In this document: positions 13,744 through 22,741 of the stretch, piece after piece
Position numbering within the stretch: the stretch's first letter is position 1
How the letters are laid out: the number at the start of each line of letters is the position of its first letter
NCBI GenBank assembly: GCA_016292515.1
Contig: JAEDIJ010000030.1
Coordinates: 1-26,002 of the forward strand
Source of the DNA: Victivallaceae bacterium
GTDB taxonomy: Bacteria > Verrucomicrobiota > Lentisphaeria > Victivallales > Victivallaceae
Direction: 5' to 3'
Length of the DNA: 26,002 nt
Notes under the pieces: generated by a model
Databases searched by the model: none
What the model was told of the DNA's origin: nothing
The model's input: only the letters and a program-made list of their open reading frames with translations
Made by a program: the position numbers and the translations under genes

Positions 13744-14833
13744 TTTTTCTTTGCCCGCGCATATTGATTTCGGGAGAAAAGTCCGCTTTGAACTTGCCTC
13801 TTTGCTTCCCGACGGTGCGGTTCTTGTGATCGCGGGCAGGCATTGCGCAAGTCAGGTCGAAAAAGAAAAGGTTCGACTTTTCGGCGCGCGAAATGTCCGC
13901 ATTTTTTCCGAAATCCCGCCGGAAGTACCGCTTTCGGCAGTTGATGCGGCGCGAAAAGCCGCCGTTGAGATCCAAGCCGCTTCCATTGTCGGCATCGGGG
14001 GCGGCAGCGCGATCGACGCCGCCAAAGCCGTTGCCGCGCTTGTCTTGGAAAGCGCGCCGACGGCGGATTTCTTTTACGGGAAACGGCAGCCGGCGCCGCG
14101 TCAAGTGACTGTTGCGGCACTGCCGACGACGGCGGGAACGGGGGCGGAAGTGACCGCCAACGCCGTTTTGCACGACGAGGCGACCAATATCAAGCAATCG
14201 CTCCGCACGCCCAATCTGGCAGCCGATATCGCGCTGGTCGATCCGGAACTTGCGGAAAACGCTCCGGCAAGCGTGATGGCGGCAAGCGGAATGGATGCCT
14301 TGACGCAGGCGATCGAAAGTTTCACCAGTTGCCGCGCCGACGCGCTCACGCGGCAGATCTCCTCCGCGGCGGCGAAAATGCTTCTCGCCAATCTCGAAGC
14401 GGCGACGCACCACGAAAAAACCGCCGTTGACGCCGTTTGCCGGGCAAGCCTTTTGACCGGCATCGCATTCAGCCGTTCGGGACTGGGGGCGGTTCACGGT
14501 TTGGCGCATCCGCTCGGATGCGTCCGGCAAGTGCCGCACGGCATCGCCTGCGCGGTGCTGTTGGGTGCGGTGCTCGACGCCAATCGGCAACGCGCGCCCG
14601 AAGTTTATCGGAGTTTGAGCGCGTCATTGGGATTTGAGGGGAGCGACGCGCTCTTTACGGAGATCGCGGCATTGCGGCAAAGACTCGGCATCGGGGAGAA
14701 ATTCGATTTTGCCTTAAACGATCAGGAACGCGATTTCATCATCGGGCACAGCCGCTCCGGCAGTATGAAATGCAACATCGTTTCCTACACCGACGAGGAA
14801 CTCGGCGCGATTCTGGATGCGGTCACGCGCTGA
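13733..14833 (+). CDS. Iron-type alcohol dehydrogenase family protein
   Basis: 366 aa. An NAD(P)-dependent oxidoreductase of the group III (Fe-ADH) fold: N-terminal dinucleotide-binding domain with VGIGGGSAID (86-95) and PTTAGTGAEVT (131-141), then a helical metal-binding domain. The metal ligands fall at Asp188, His255 and His269 with the same spacing as in FucO; the fourth position, usually His (DALTHAIE), is Gln192 here (DALTQAIE), a variant seen in some subfamilies. The substrate cannot be told; an alcohol-aldehyde step in fermentation is a reasonable guess next to ackA-pta. The ATG overlaps the end of rnc by 11 bp, with GGAG and GAGG upstream. It ends 1 bp from the convergent coiled-coil gene. 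Confidence 0.88.
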   Translation: MQIDFSLPAHIDFGRKVRFELASLLPDGAVLVIAGRHCASQVEKEKVRLFGARNVRIFSEIPPEVPLSAVDAARKAAVEIQAASIVGIGGGSAIDAAKAVAALVLESAPTADFFYGKRQPAPRQVTVAALPTTAGTGAEVTANAVLHDEATNIKQSLRTPNLAADIALVDPELAENAPASVMAASGMDALTQAIESFTSCRADALTRQISSAAAKMLLANLEAATHHEKTAVDAVCRASLLTGIAFSRSGLGAVHGLAHPLGCVRQVPHGIACAVLLGAVLDANRQRAPEVYRSLSASLGFEGSDALFTEIAALRQRLGIGEKFDFALNDQERDFIIGHSRSGSMKCNIVSYTDEELGAILDAVTR

Positions 14834-14834
14834 T

Positions 14835-17800
14835 TCAGCGGACGACTTCGGAGATCTCTTTTTCCTGGACGGCGCACTTTTTCAATTCGAGCAGAAGTTT
14901 CCGCCACTGCGCCGCGAGATCAATCTTTTGGTCGTGATTGAGTTTTTTCGCGTGCTTCAACGCCGCCTGAAACGCCTGACGGTCGTTGTCGCGCAAGTGG
15001 CAGAGGGCGGAAACAAGTTCCCCTTCGACCGTCGCGCCGTGGAGCGAAAGTTCCTCCAATGCCGCCGCCGTTTCTCCATTCATATAACGGGCAAAGGCAA
15101 GTTGTGCGCTTTCCGTTTTTTCATCGCGCTTCATTTCCGCCGCCTGCCGGCGGTACCATACGGCAGTCGCCCAGTCGTTGCGGTTCGCGGCTTCTTCGGC
15201 GGCGTCGTTGAGAAAGTGGGCGAGTTCCCGTCTTTCATCGAGCCGTCCGGCGAAGCGGATCTCAAGTTTCGGATTGGCGGTGGCTCCGGCGACGCGGAGA
15301 TTTTCGTAAAGTTGAAGTGCCTCCTCCTCGCGCGTCGCATCGGCGGCGAGAAATTCCGCCAATGCCATTTGGGGAGCGAAACTTTGCCGACCGAAGTAGC
15401 GGACGGCAAGTTGCAGCAACTCTTCCGCTTTGTTTTTTTGACCGCTGCCCGCATAGGCGACCGCTCCGGCGAGAAGTGCGTCCATCCCGGGACGGGGATC
15501 TTTCAGGAGTTTTTCCAGATAGACCAGCGCACTTCCGTAATGCTGACAGGCGTTGGCACTGCGTGCCGCCGCGACGGCGATTTCGGGGTCGTCCGGCGCA
15601 AGCCGGCTGGCGATTTTGAGCGCGGCCAATGCGCGTTCAAATTGTTCGCGCCGCAGTAAAAGGATGCCTAAACGCTTGGCGGCAAAGGCGTTGTCCGTAT
15701 CTTTGCGGAGGGCGTTTTCGTAGTTCCAGATCGCGGTGGAGAGGCGATTTTCCTTTTCGGCGCGCATTCCGGCGGAAATCAGAACTTCCGGCGTTTCCAA
15801 GAGTTCCGTCGTCGAATCGAATTGGAACGTGTCTTCCTTGGGACGCAGTACGGCGAGTTCCAAGTCTTTGTTTTCCTTGCGCAGATCCTGATTGAGCAAA
15901 CGCAACCGCTCGACTTCCTGACGGTAACTTTCCGCTTCGGCGAGCCGGGTTTTCAGCGATTCGATCTCCTGACCGGAAGCGTGATTTTTGATGAGCGTTT
16001 CATTGAGCGCGCGCAGTTGTGCGATCTCGCTTTCGGCAAGTTTTTGCTTTTCAATAAGTTGCGCGAGTTTTGCCGATTGCTGTTTCAGCGCGGCGCTCTC
16101 GGCGTGGAGACGGTCGATCTCCAAACGCAGGGGAAGCGTTTTTTCCCGCACTTCTTTTTCGGCGTTGCGGCTGATTTCCTGACGCAAGGCGTCCAGATCT
16201 TTTTGCTGACCGGCATTGCGCTTTTCACTTTCGGCGGTTTTTTCCGTTTCAGCGGCGAGTTCTTGGGTCTTGGCGGCAAGTTCGCCCGTTTTTTCGGCGA
16301 GTTGCCGTTTGATCGCGTCGTTTTCCTGTTGCAAAGCGGCGATTTTCTGCTGATCCCGCGTTTGCTGCTGCAAGGCGGCGTCCAGTTTTGCCGAGCGCGA
16401 TTCCAACTGGATGATCTGCTGTTTCGCCGCGGCAAGGTCTTTTTCCAGATCGCGGTATTTCGCCAGAAATCGGTTTTGTGTTTTCAACCGTTCGACGGCG
16501 TCGCGCAGTACGGCGACCTGTGCCGCTTCGGCGCGGAGTTTGACGACTTCATCTTTGAGTTTCAACGCTTCGGCGAGCCGTTCGGTCAATGCGGCATTGG
16601 CGTCGGCGAGTTCGGCGGCAAGACGCTCCCCGTCGCTCAATTTCATTTTGAGCTGATCGATGCTCCTTTGCTCCTGACGCAAAGCGAGCAATTCCTTATG
16701 CTCCTTTTGCGCGGTTTCCAACCGGACGCGGCATTGCGCCAAGTCCTTTTGCGCGGCGCGGAAATTATTTTCCAAAAGCGTATATTGTTTTTGGATTTCA
16801 AGAAGCGTTGCCAGTTGTTGCCGCAACGCATCATTTTCCTTGACGGAGTTGTCGCGTGATCGTGTCATCACCGCCAATTGGTCGGTTTTTTCCGCAAGGA
16901 GATGCTCTTTTTTGGCGATCTCGCCTTTGCCGTCGGCGATCTCCTTTTGCAAACGGGCGCGTTCCGCGTCCCACTCTTTCTGCTTGGCGGCGATGTCCGC
17001 CGTTGCGCGGTAGTCTTCGGAATCGCGCTGTTGAAGCCGTTTTTGAAGGATATCCCGTTGGGCGACTGCCGTTTTCAGATCGTTTTCCAACGTGGAAATA
17101 CGAGCCTTTGCGGCGGCGATCTCCGTCATCTGCCGGGTCGTTTCGTCGCGCAGATCTTTGAGTTGTTTTTCCTGCGCCGTCTGCTGTTTTTCCAGCATCC
17201 GGCGCGCGCTCTCACTGCGCTCGGCGATGCTTTTCATTTGCGCGGCGGTGGCTTGCTCCGCCATCGCTTTTTGGCGCAACTCCTTGAATGCCGCGTCCAG
17301 TTGATCGTAGCGCAGTTGCAATGCGGCAAGTTTTCCTGAAAGCGTGCGGTTTTCGGCGGCGAGAACATTGTTTCCCGCCTGATTTGTCTCGACGGCTTTC
17401 CGGATCTTTTCCTGTGTTTCGGCGAGATTCCGCCGCGTTTCCTGCAATTCTTTTGCCGTTTCGGCGAGTTCTTTTTGGGCGGTGTCAAGTTCTTTCTGCA
17501 ACGTTTCCCTTGCGGCGCGGCTTTCCTCCTCGGCGCGGCGGATATCCGCCGTTTCGCGTTCCTGCCGCAGGAGTTTTTCCTGCGTCGCCTGAATGGCGGC
17601 TTCGGCGAATTTGCGTTGCCCCAACATCTTTTCGGCTTCGGCTTCGCTTGTTTTGACTCTGGATTCCGCATCGGCAAGTTTGCCTTTGAGCGATTCGCAC
17701 TCCATTTTGCTTTTGAGAAGCTGATCCTGCAAATCTTTTTGCGCTTCTTCACTCAACGCCGAACGGTTTTTTTCCGCCTGACGGAGTTTTTCCTCCAACA

Positions 17801-18323
17801 TCGCCTGCCGTTCTTTGGCGAGGTGCTGGTCGCGGATCAGCAAGGCGATCTCCGATTCGAGGTCGCGGCGGGATTTTTCCTTTTGCCGGAGCGTCTGCAA
17901 TTCCAGATCGAGTTCGGCGATTTTTTTCTTGAGCGCGGCGACTTCGGGAGTGTCGGCTTTGACGGGTGCAGGGGCGGCGGCGCGCGGCGTCGCCCGGACG
18001 GAGGAGGCATCTTTGCGCGTACTCGGCGCGGCGGTGCCGGAAGTCAGAAATCCCTCGACTTTGCCCAATTCTCTCCGGCTGTCGGCGATGCGGCGCAGAA
18101 TGACTTTCTGATTCCAGTCGGGACGCTCCTGATGGACGAATTGATAGAGTTCCAACGCTTTTTTGAAGCCTTTTGCGGCGGCGACGTAATCGCCGCTGTC
18201 GCGCGCTTTTTCCGCCTTTTCAAATTCGGTGTAGGCTTTGCGCCACGCGCTCCACGGCGTTTCTTTCGCCGGAGCGGCGAGAGAAACCATGAGAAACAGG
18301 ATCAGCAGAAAAAATTTTTTCAT
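14835..18323 (-). CDS. Exported giant coiled-coil protein with C-terminal TPRs
   Basis: 1162 aa. A signal peptide (MKKFFLLILFLMVSLAAPAKE) suggests export. Residues about 22-100 form a short TPR-like helical pair (DYVAAAKGFKKALELYQ). About 105-810 is an almost continuous heptad-rich coiled coil full of Glu, Lys, Gln and Ala (LQTLRQKEKSRRDLESEIA and many like it). About 835-1160 is a series of TPR-like repeats (AIWNYENALRKDTDNAFAAKRLG, ALAALKIASRLAPDDPEIA). No enzyme motif is visible. It may be a periplasmic scaffold or tether. ATG 18323 is chosen: GGAG lies 9 nt upstream, it gives the signal peptide, and it overlaps the hflX stop as ATGA, so translation is coupled. The long Ala/Glu/Lys/Gln bias makes homology searches by composition unreliable. 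Confidence 0.85.
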   Translation of the reverse strand: MKKFFLLILFLMVSLAAPAKETPWSAWRKAYTEFEKAEKARDSGDYVAAAKGFKKALELYQFVHQERPDWNQKVILRRIADSRRELGKVEGFLTSGTAAPSTRKDASSVRATPRAAAPAPVKADTPEVAALKKKIAELDLELQTLRQKEKSRRDLESEIALLIRDQHLAKERQAMLEEKLRQAEKNRSALSEEAQKDLQDQLLKSKMECESLKGKLADAESRVKTSEAEAEKMLGQRKFAEAAIQATQEKLLRQERETADIRRAEEESRAARETLQKELDTAQKELAETAKELQETRRNLAETQEKIRKAVETNQAGNNVLAAENRTLSGKLAALQLRYDQLDAAFKELRQKAMAEQATAAQMKSIAERSESARRMLEKQQTAQEKQLKDLRDETTRQMTEIAAAKARISTLENDLKTAVAQRDILQKRLQQRDSEDYRATADIAAKQKEWDAERARLQKEIADGKGEIAKKEHLLAEKTDQLAVMTRSRDNSVKENDALRQQLATLLEIQKQYTLLENNFRAAQKDLAQCRVRLETAQKEHKELLALRQEQRSIDQLKMKLSDGERLAAELADANAALTERLAEALKLKDEVVKLRAEAAQVAVLRDAVERLKTQNRFLAKYRDLEKDLAAAKQQIIQLESRSAKLDAALQQQTRDQQKIAALQQENDAIKRQLAEKTGELAAKTQELAAETEKTAESEKRNAGQQKDLDALRQEISRNAEKEVREKTLPLRLEIDRLHAESAALKQQSAKLAQLIEKQKLAESEIAQLRALNETLIKNHASGQEIESLKTRLAEAESYRQEVERLRLLNQDLRKENKDLELAVLRPKEDTFQFDSTTELLETPEVLISAGMRAEKENRLSTAIWNYENALRKDTDNAFAAKRLGILLLRREQFERALAALKIASRLAPDDPEIAVAAARSANACQHYGSALVYLEKLLKDPRPGMDALLAGAVAYAGSGQKNKAEELLQLAVRYFGRQSFAPQMALAEFLAADATREEEALQLYENLRVAGATANPKLEIRFAGRLDERRELAHFLNDAAEEAANRNDWATAVWYRRQAAEMKRDEKTESAQLAFARYMNGETAAALEELSLHGATVEGELVSALCHLRDNDRQAFQAALKHAKKLNHDQKIDLAAQWRKLLLELKKCAVQEKEISEVVR

Positions 18324-19600
18324 ACAAGATACTCCGCAAAGAGATGCTGATGTTTGGCTTCGATGCAAAAAGTGAGGAGCGTGTTGCCCGCCTCGTCGTA
18401 GTCGCACGCTTCGACTTGCCCCGACTGATAGGCGAATGCGACAAGATCACTGCGCCGGGCGGGCAGTTTCGCCGACAACCGACAGCGGTTTTCCGCGACG
18501 ATGAGGGCGATTTTGCGGCGTAATGTGTCCAGACCTTCCCCCGTCGCCGCCGAGATGAAAAGCGCGTCGGGAAAAAGACCGCGCAACCGGGCGGTGAGAA
18601 AAATTTTTTCCTCCGCCGGGATCTTGTCGCATTTGTTGAAAACGATGATGATCTTTTTTTCATCGGCGCCGAGTTCGCGCAAAACGCCGATGGTGGTTTC
18701 CCATTCCAGATCGACGTCGCGGCTCGACGCATCCAGTACGAGCAAAAGGAAGTCGGCGATCACCGATTCCTCCAAGGTCGATTTGAAAGCCTCGACCAGA
18801 GTATGCGGCAGTTTCCGGATAAAACCGACCGTGTCGGTCAGGACGGCTTCGAGATGTCCGGGCAATGCGACCTGGCGCGCCAGCGGGTCGAGCGTCGCGA
18901 AAAGCTGATCCTTTGCCATCACTTCGGCACCGGAAAGCGCGGCGAGCAGACTTGATTTGCCGACGTTGGTGTACCCGACGATCGCCCCCTGCGCGACCGG
19001 ACGGCGCAACCGCGCCTTGCGCTGGGTGTCGCGACTGCGGCGGACGCGGCGAAGTTCCTCCTCTAACTGACGCACCTGATCGCGGAGCAGACGGCGGTCG
19101 GTCTCGATCTGCGCTTCGCCCTTGCCGCGGGTCGTCGCGCCGCCGCCGCGCTGGCGCGAGAGGTGACTCCATGCGCCCGTCAGACGGGGAAGCATGTACT
19201 TGGCGCGGGCGAGTTGAACTTGCAGAACGGCCTCGCGCGTCTGCGCGCGCGAAGCGAAAATTTCAAGGATGACTTCTTCGCGGTCGATCACTTTGCACTG
19301 CGACAACCTTTCCCAGTTCCGCTGTTGCGACGGCGTCAGCGGTTCGTCGAAAACGAGCAATTCGGCTTCGCACTCCTGTGCGATTTGAGCGATCTCCTCC
19401 GCCTTGCCCGTCCCGACTTTGAAGCGGGAGTGGTTTTCGCGGTTGTGGACGGCGAGCGGCTCTAATACCTCGATGTCGAGATTGGCGAGCAATTCCGTCA
19501 ATTCGTCCAGTTGCGGGATCAATTCGGAGATATCCCCCTCGGTGATGCCGATGGGGAGCGCGCGGGTGCGGATTGCGGCGTCGGCGGCAAGTTCGATCAT
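18320..19600 (-). CDS. hflX: GTPase HflX
   Basis: 426 aa. Ribosome-associated GTPase that splits stalled or stressed 70S ribosomes. Family hallmarks: N-terminal HflX domain with VHNRENHSRFKVGTGKAEEI, then RGGGATTRGKGEAQIETDRR (151-170), and the GTPase domain with G1 GYTNVGKSS (209-217), G3 DTVGF (256-260), G4 NKCD (322-325) and G5-like SAATGEG (350-356). The ribosome site is weak (AAGTTG), and the gene begins 6 bp after the transporter fusion gene ends, which suggests coupling from upstream. Its stop overlaps the start of the coiled-coil gene by ATGA. Confidence 0.94.
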   Translation of the reverse strand: MIELAADAAIRTRALPIGITEGDISELIPQLDELTELLANLDIEVLEPLAVHNRENHSRFKVGTGKAEEIAQIAQECEAELLVFDEPLTPSQQRNWERLSQCKVIDREEVILEIFASRAQTREAVLQVQLARAKYMLPRLTGAWSHLSRQRGGGATTRGKGEAQIETDRRLLRDQVRQLEEELRRVRRSRDTQRKARLRRPVAQGAIVGYTNVGKSSLLAALSGAEVMAKDQLFATLDPLARQVALPGHLEAVLTDTVGFIRKLPHTLVEAFKSTLEESVIADFLLLVLDASSRDVDLEWETTIGVLRELGADEKKIIIVFNKCDKIPAEEKIFLTARLRGLFPDALFISAATGEGLDTLRRKIALIVAENRCRLSAKLPARRSDLVAFAYQSGQVEACDYDEAGNTLLTFCIEAKHQHLFAEYLV

Positions 19601-19606
19601 TGCAAC

Positions 19607-22027
19607 TTACAGTTTCACATAGTGCTTTTCGATCTGCGGCGTACGGTCGGCGATGTTGGCGAGGCGCGCTCCGATCTTGGTGATCTCGCCGAGCATTTCG
19701 ATGTAGATGATGCCGGTCGCGGCACTGCAACGTCCGTCGCGGAGACGGTCGATATGCTCGGATTCAAAGCGGTCCGCCATACGGGTCACTTCGTGTCCCT
19801 CGGTACGCGCGGCGCGGACGACTTCCGCCCCCGCTCCCTCCAAACCGGAAATGACGTGCCGCGCCTGCTGATCGAGCACCTGCCATACCTGCTTCAATTC
19901 GTTGATCGCCGTATCCGAAAGCGGATTCTGCTCTTTTTTGAGGCGTTCGGCGAGACCGAGGATCGTTTCGCAGTGGTCGGCGATCCTTTCGGCATCGTTG
20001 GTGCAGTGCATCAAAAGCGGCACAAGTTCCGATTGCGGTTCGCTCAACTGCCGCCGCGTCAACCGCACTAAATAGGCGGTCACTTCTTTTTGCCGGGCGT
20101 CGATGTCTTCTTCCTCCTGCTCCAACCGGGAGATGTTCTGCGCCGACGCATCGCCCCCGATGAAGTGGGTGTTGACGGCGGCGTCGATCATTTTCCACGC
20201 GTCGATGACCATTTTCTGAATGGCGCTCGTCGTCAGTTTCAGCGCGATCGACGGCGTGTTGAGCAGGACCGGCTCCAAGGTGCGGGTCTGCCGCTCGTTG
20301 TCGTCGCGAATCGGCAACAGGATATTGGTGATGCGTTCAAACCATTCCAGAAAAGGCAACAGTCCGACGGCGGAAACAACGTTGAAAAGCGTGTACGCCA
20401 TCGCGATATGCCGCTCGATATTCTGCGGCACGGCGGCGAAAGGATTGCCGGGGGTGATGAAATCGGTGAAAGCGAGGAGGATCGGCGTGTGCGTTGCCCC
20501 CCACGGCACGTAGAAAAGGGCGATCATCAGCGCCGCCGAGAGGATCTTGAAAATCGTATGCGCCAATGCCGCCTGCTTGGCGACGCGGTTGCCGGGGATC
20601 GCCGCTAAAATGGCGGTGATGGTCGTACCGATGTTGGCGCCGAGGAGCATCGACATCGAGGTGTAGAAATTGATCAGTCCGCCCGAAGCGAGAGCGAGCA
20701 CAATACCGGCGAATGCGCTGCTCGACTGAATGATGATGGTGACGACGATGCCGATCAGCACCGCGCCCATGATCGCGCCGAAAGGCATCACGCCGCCGGG
20801 CGTTTTGGGGGCGCAGTCAAAGAGGTGAAACGCACTTTGCAAGGTCGGCATATCGCCCAAAACTTTCAACTCGTTGCTCATCATCGCCAAGCCGTAAAAG
20901 AGCAAGCCGAAACCGAGTACCATCGAGCCCCAGTTGCGGGTTTTTCTATGCGACGAGAGGATCAGTATGACGCCGACGATGACTGACGGCAGAGCAAGTG
21001 CCGAAAGATTGAATGAAATGATCTGTGCCGTCACCGTCGTACCGATGCTCGCGCCGAAAATGATGCCGAGTGCCTGTTTGAGCGTGAGAAGTCCGGCGTT
21101 GATGAAACCGACCGCCATCACGCTCGTGGCGGAGGATGATTGGAGTACCGCCGTGACGGCGATGCCGGCAAAGAGCGCGACGACGCGGTTGCTGGCGAAA
21201 AATTGGAGGATCTTGCGCATATTTTCCCCGGCGCAGTTTTTGAGTCCGTTGCTCATCAACTGCATGCCGAAAATGAAAATCGCCAGACCGCCGATCACCG
21301 CGATCGCGACGTGGAGGAAATCGATCGCCATCAGATCGACGCTTTTGTCCTTGATCGAAATGTTTTTGCCGTTGTCGACGTCGATGTTGACCCGGTAAGC
21401 ACCGGTCTTTTTGCCGAGTTTGACCCGCGTGGAAGCGTAGCCGTCGGCATCGGTTTTGGTTTTTGGGGTAAGGAGTGAAGCGGTCGTCGACGCGCCTTCC
21501 GCCGTCGCCGTCAAAGTGAAACTTACGGGGACGTCGGCGAGCGGTTTGCCGTCGGCGTCGGTGAGACGGATCGCGACGGGATCGTCGAGCAGAGATCCCG
21601 CCGCCCCCTCGCTGTGGATCCCGGTCAACTCCACGCCGCTGATGAAACGGACTTTGACCGTGTGCTTCGGTGCTTTTTCGGGGATGACCAAAAGGATCTG
21701 GTCGCCGATTTTTTTACCGGCTTTGACGCGGATCGAAACCGTACCGCCCGCGTCGGTTTCGGCGCGTTGCGGAGAAACTTCCAGATCGGAATTTTCGGCG
21801 GGTTTGAAATTCAGCGCGGTATTGGCGAGCGGACCGCCGGAACTGCGGACTTCGATGAGAAGCGGTTCGGCAAATTCTTTTCCGGCGGCGGCGCATTGAT
21901 CGCCGCCCCGCAACACTTTGACCTGCCGGACGTGGGGGTCGTTGTTTTGCGAACATCCCGCAAGCGGAAAGAGTACCAGTGCCGCAAGCAGCACGCCAAC
22001 ACGGAAAAAAAGCGTTCGTTTCGTCAT
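19607..22027 (-). CDS. Lipoprotein-type Ig-like / Na-Pi cotransporter / PhoU-like fusion
   Basis: 806 aa. Residues 1-25 are a lipoprotein signal with lipobox LAGC (Cys25). About 35-130 and 131-232 are two bacterial Ig-like (Big_1/invasin type) domains, with GPLANTALNFKP...TDAGGTVSIRVKAGKK and GKPLADVPVSFTL...TDADGYASTRVKLGKK. About 236-570 is the Na/Pi cotransporter II core: the duplicated QSSSATS (296-302) and QSSSAFA (434-440), each with a GASIGTT (325-331) or GANIGTT (463-469) partner. About 595-806 is a helical PhoU-like domain in the cytoplasm. Family knowledge suggests sodium-coupled phosphate movement. The Ig domains would sit outside the inner membrane; why is unknown. Upstream are a promoter (22069-22097) and a perfect palindrome; the ribosome site is poor. 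Cotranscription with hflX is likely. Confidence 0.9.
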   Translation of the reverse strand: MTKRTLFFRVGVLLAALVLFPLAGCSQNNDPHVRQVKVLRGGDQCAAAGKEFAEPLLIEVRSSGGPLANTALNFKPAENSDLEVSPQRAETDAGGTVSIRVKAGKKIGDQILLVIPEKAPKHTVKVRFISGVELTGIHSEGAAGSLLDDPVAIRLTDADGKPLADVPVSFTLTATAEGASTTASLLTPKTKTDADGYASTRVKLGKKTGAYRVNIDVDNGKNISIKDKSVDLMAIDFLHVAIAVIGGLAIFIFGMQLMSNGLKNCAGENMRKILQFFASNRVVALFAGIAVTAVLQSSSATSVMAVGFINAGLLTLKQALGIIFGASIGTTVTAQIISFNLSALALPSVIVGVILILSSHRKTRNWGSMVLGFGLLFYGLAMMSNELKVLGDMPTLQSAFHLFDCAPKTPGGVMPFGAIMGAVLIGIVVTIIIQSSSAFAGIVLALASGGLINFYTSMSMLLGANIGTTITAILAAIPGNRVAKQAALAHTIFKILSAALMIALFYVPWGATHTPILLAFTDFITPGNPFAAVPQNIERHIAMAYTLFNVVSAVGLLPFLEWFERITNILLPIRDDNERQTRTLEPVLLNTPSIALKLTTSAIQKMVIDAWKMIDAAVNTHFIGGDASAQNISRLEQEEEDIDARQKEVTAYLVRLTRRQLSEPQSELVPLLMHCTNDAERIADHCETILGLAERLKKEQNPLSDTAINELKQVWQVLDQQARHVISGLEGAGAEVVRAARTEGHEVTRMADRFESEHIDRLRDGRCSAATGIIYIEMLGEITKIGARLANIADRTPQIEKHYVKL

Positions 22028-22052
22028 AGAAATACCGGGTTTCTTCAGCTGG

Positions 22053-22073
22053 ATATTATATAGTATATAATAT
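22053..22073. promoter_or_regulatory. Perfect 10-1-10 A/T palindrome over the transporter promoter
   Basis: ATATTATATA (22053-22062), a central G (22063) and TATATAATAT (22064-22073) form a perfect dyad. It overlaps the -10 box of the 22069-22097 promoter and the expected transcription start, a classical operator position, though simple A/T bias could contribute. Confidence 0.5.
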
Positions 22074-22097
22074 AGCCCGAAAAGTGCGGTATTGCAA
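22069..22097 (-). promoter_or_regulatory. Sigma-70 promoter of the transporter-hflX-coiled-coil unit
   Basis: On the minus strand TTGCAA (22097-22092), a 17-bp spacer and TATATT (22074-22069), about 40 bp upstream of the start at 22027, in the short gap after the DUF4230 gene stop (22099). Confidence 0.7.
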
Positions 22098-22098
22098 A

Positions 22099-22734
22099 TC
22101 AGGGGTGCGTTGCGAGATAGGCGTCAAGCGCGGCGGCGAAGTCCACGTGCTCCTCGCTTTGGACGACGAGTTTCCAGTTCACCTGTGAGGCGATCGGCGC
22201 GAGATAACGGACGATCCCCTCGTTCATCGAATCGAAATCCAATATCTTGTAGAGTTGCGCGTCGCGCCGCAACGCCTCCTCAAAGAGTTTGCGTCGGCGG
22301 TTTTCCTCCTCCGCGCTTTTGTGCAGGACTGCGGCGGCGACGCTGTGCCGCTCCGTAATGATCCGGTTGGAACTCCACGAAAGCGAGAGGATCTCCGCCT
22401 TGGGCAAACGGAGCGTGATCGTCCGTTTTTCCGGATCGACCAGAAGGTCTTTTGCAGGATCTATTTTGGCGAGATCGAAGCCCGCCTTGATGGTCGCCGT
22501 GCGGCCGATCACGCTGTGACGGGCGGGGAAATTCTGATTTTCGCTGATGACGCTCTGCCAGACGACGGTACGCGTGGCAAGTTCCGCCGCCGGAAGTTGA
22601 CGGGAAATCAGATTGTAAACAACGGCACCGCTTTGATCCTTGTTACAGCCGAAGAAATACCCGAGTCCCGCAACGATCGCTCCGAGCAGAACGACCGCGA
22701 GGAGAAAACCGGATATTTTTTTGACCATTTTCAT
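22099..22734 (-). CDS. DUF4230-family membrane-anchored protein
   Basis: 211 aa. One N-terminal membrane helix (VKKISGFLLAVVLLGAIVAGLGYFFGC, shown here as residues about 3-29) anchors a mostly beta/alpha domain outside the membrane. The region ELATRTVVWQSV, then TIKAGFDLAKID (family pattern aGxDLskI), ITLRLPKAEILS and the helical EEENRRRKLFEEALRRDAQ fits DUF4230 proteins, whose function is unknown. An in-frame ATG at 22773 would overlap the small peptide gene upstream; 22734 is preferred because it begins 7 bp after that gene's stop and gives a short positive N-terminus before the helix. No good Shine-Dalgarno is seen, so coupling to the upstream peptide is plausible. Confidence 0.7.
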   Translation of the reverse strand: MKMVKKISGFLLAVVLLGAIVAGLGYFFGCNKDQSGAVVYNLISRQLPAAELATRTVVWQSVISENQNFPARHSVIGRTATIKAGFDLAKIDPAKDLLVDPEKRTITLRLPKAEILSLSWSSNRIITERHSVAAAVLHKSAEEENRRRKLFEEALRRDAQLYKILDFDSMNEGIVRYLAPIASQVNWKLVVQSEEHVDFAAALDAYLATHP

Positions 22735-22741
22735 TTTTTTC

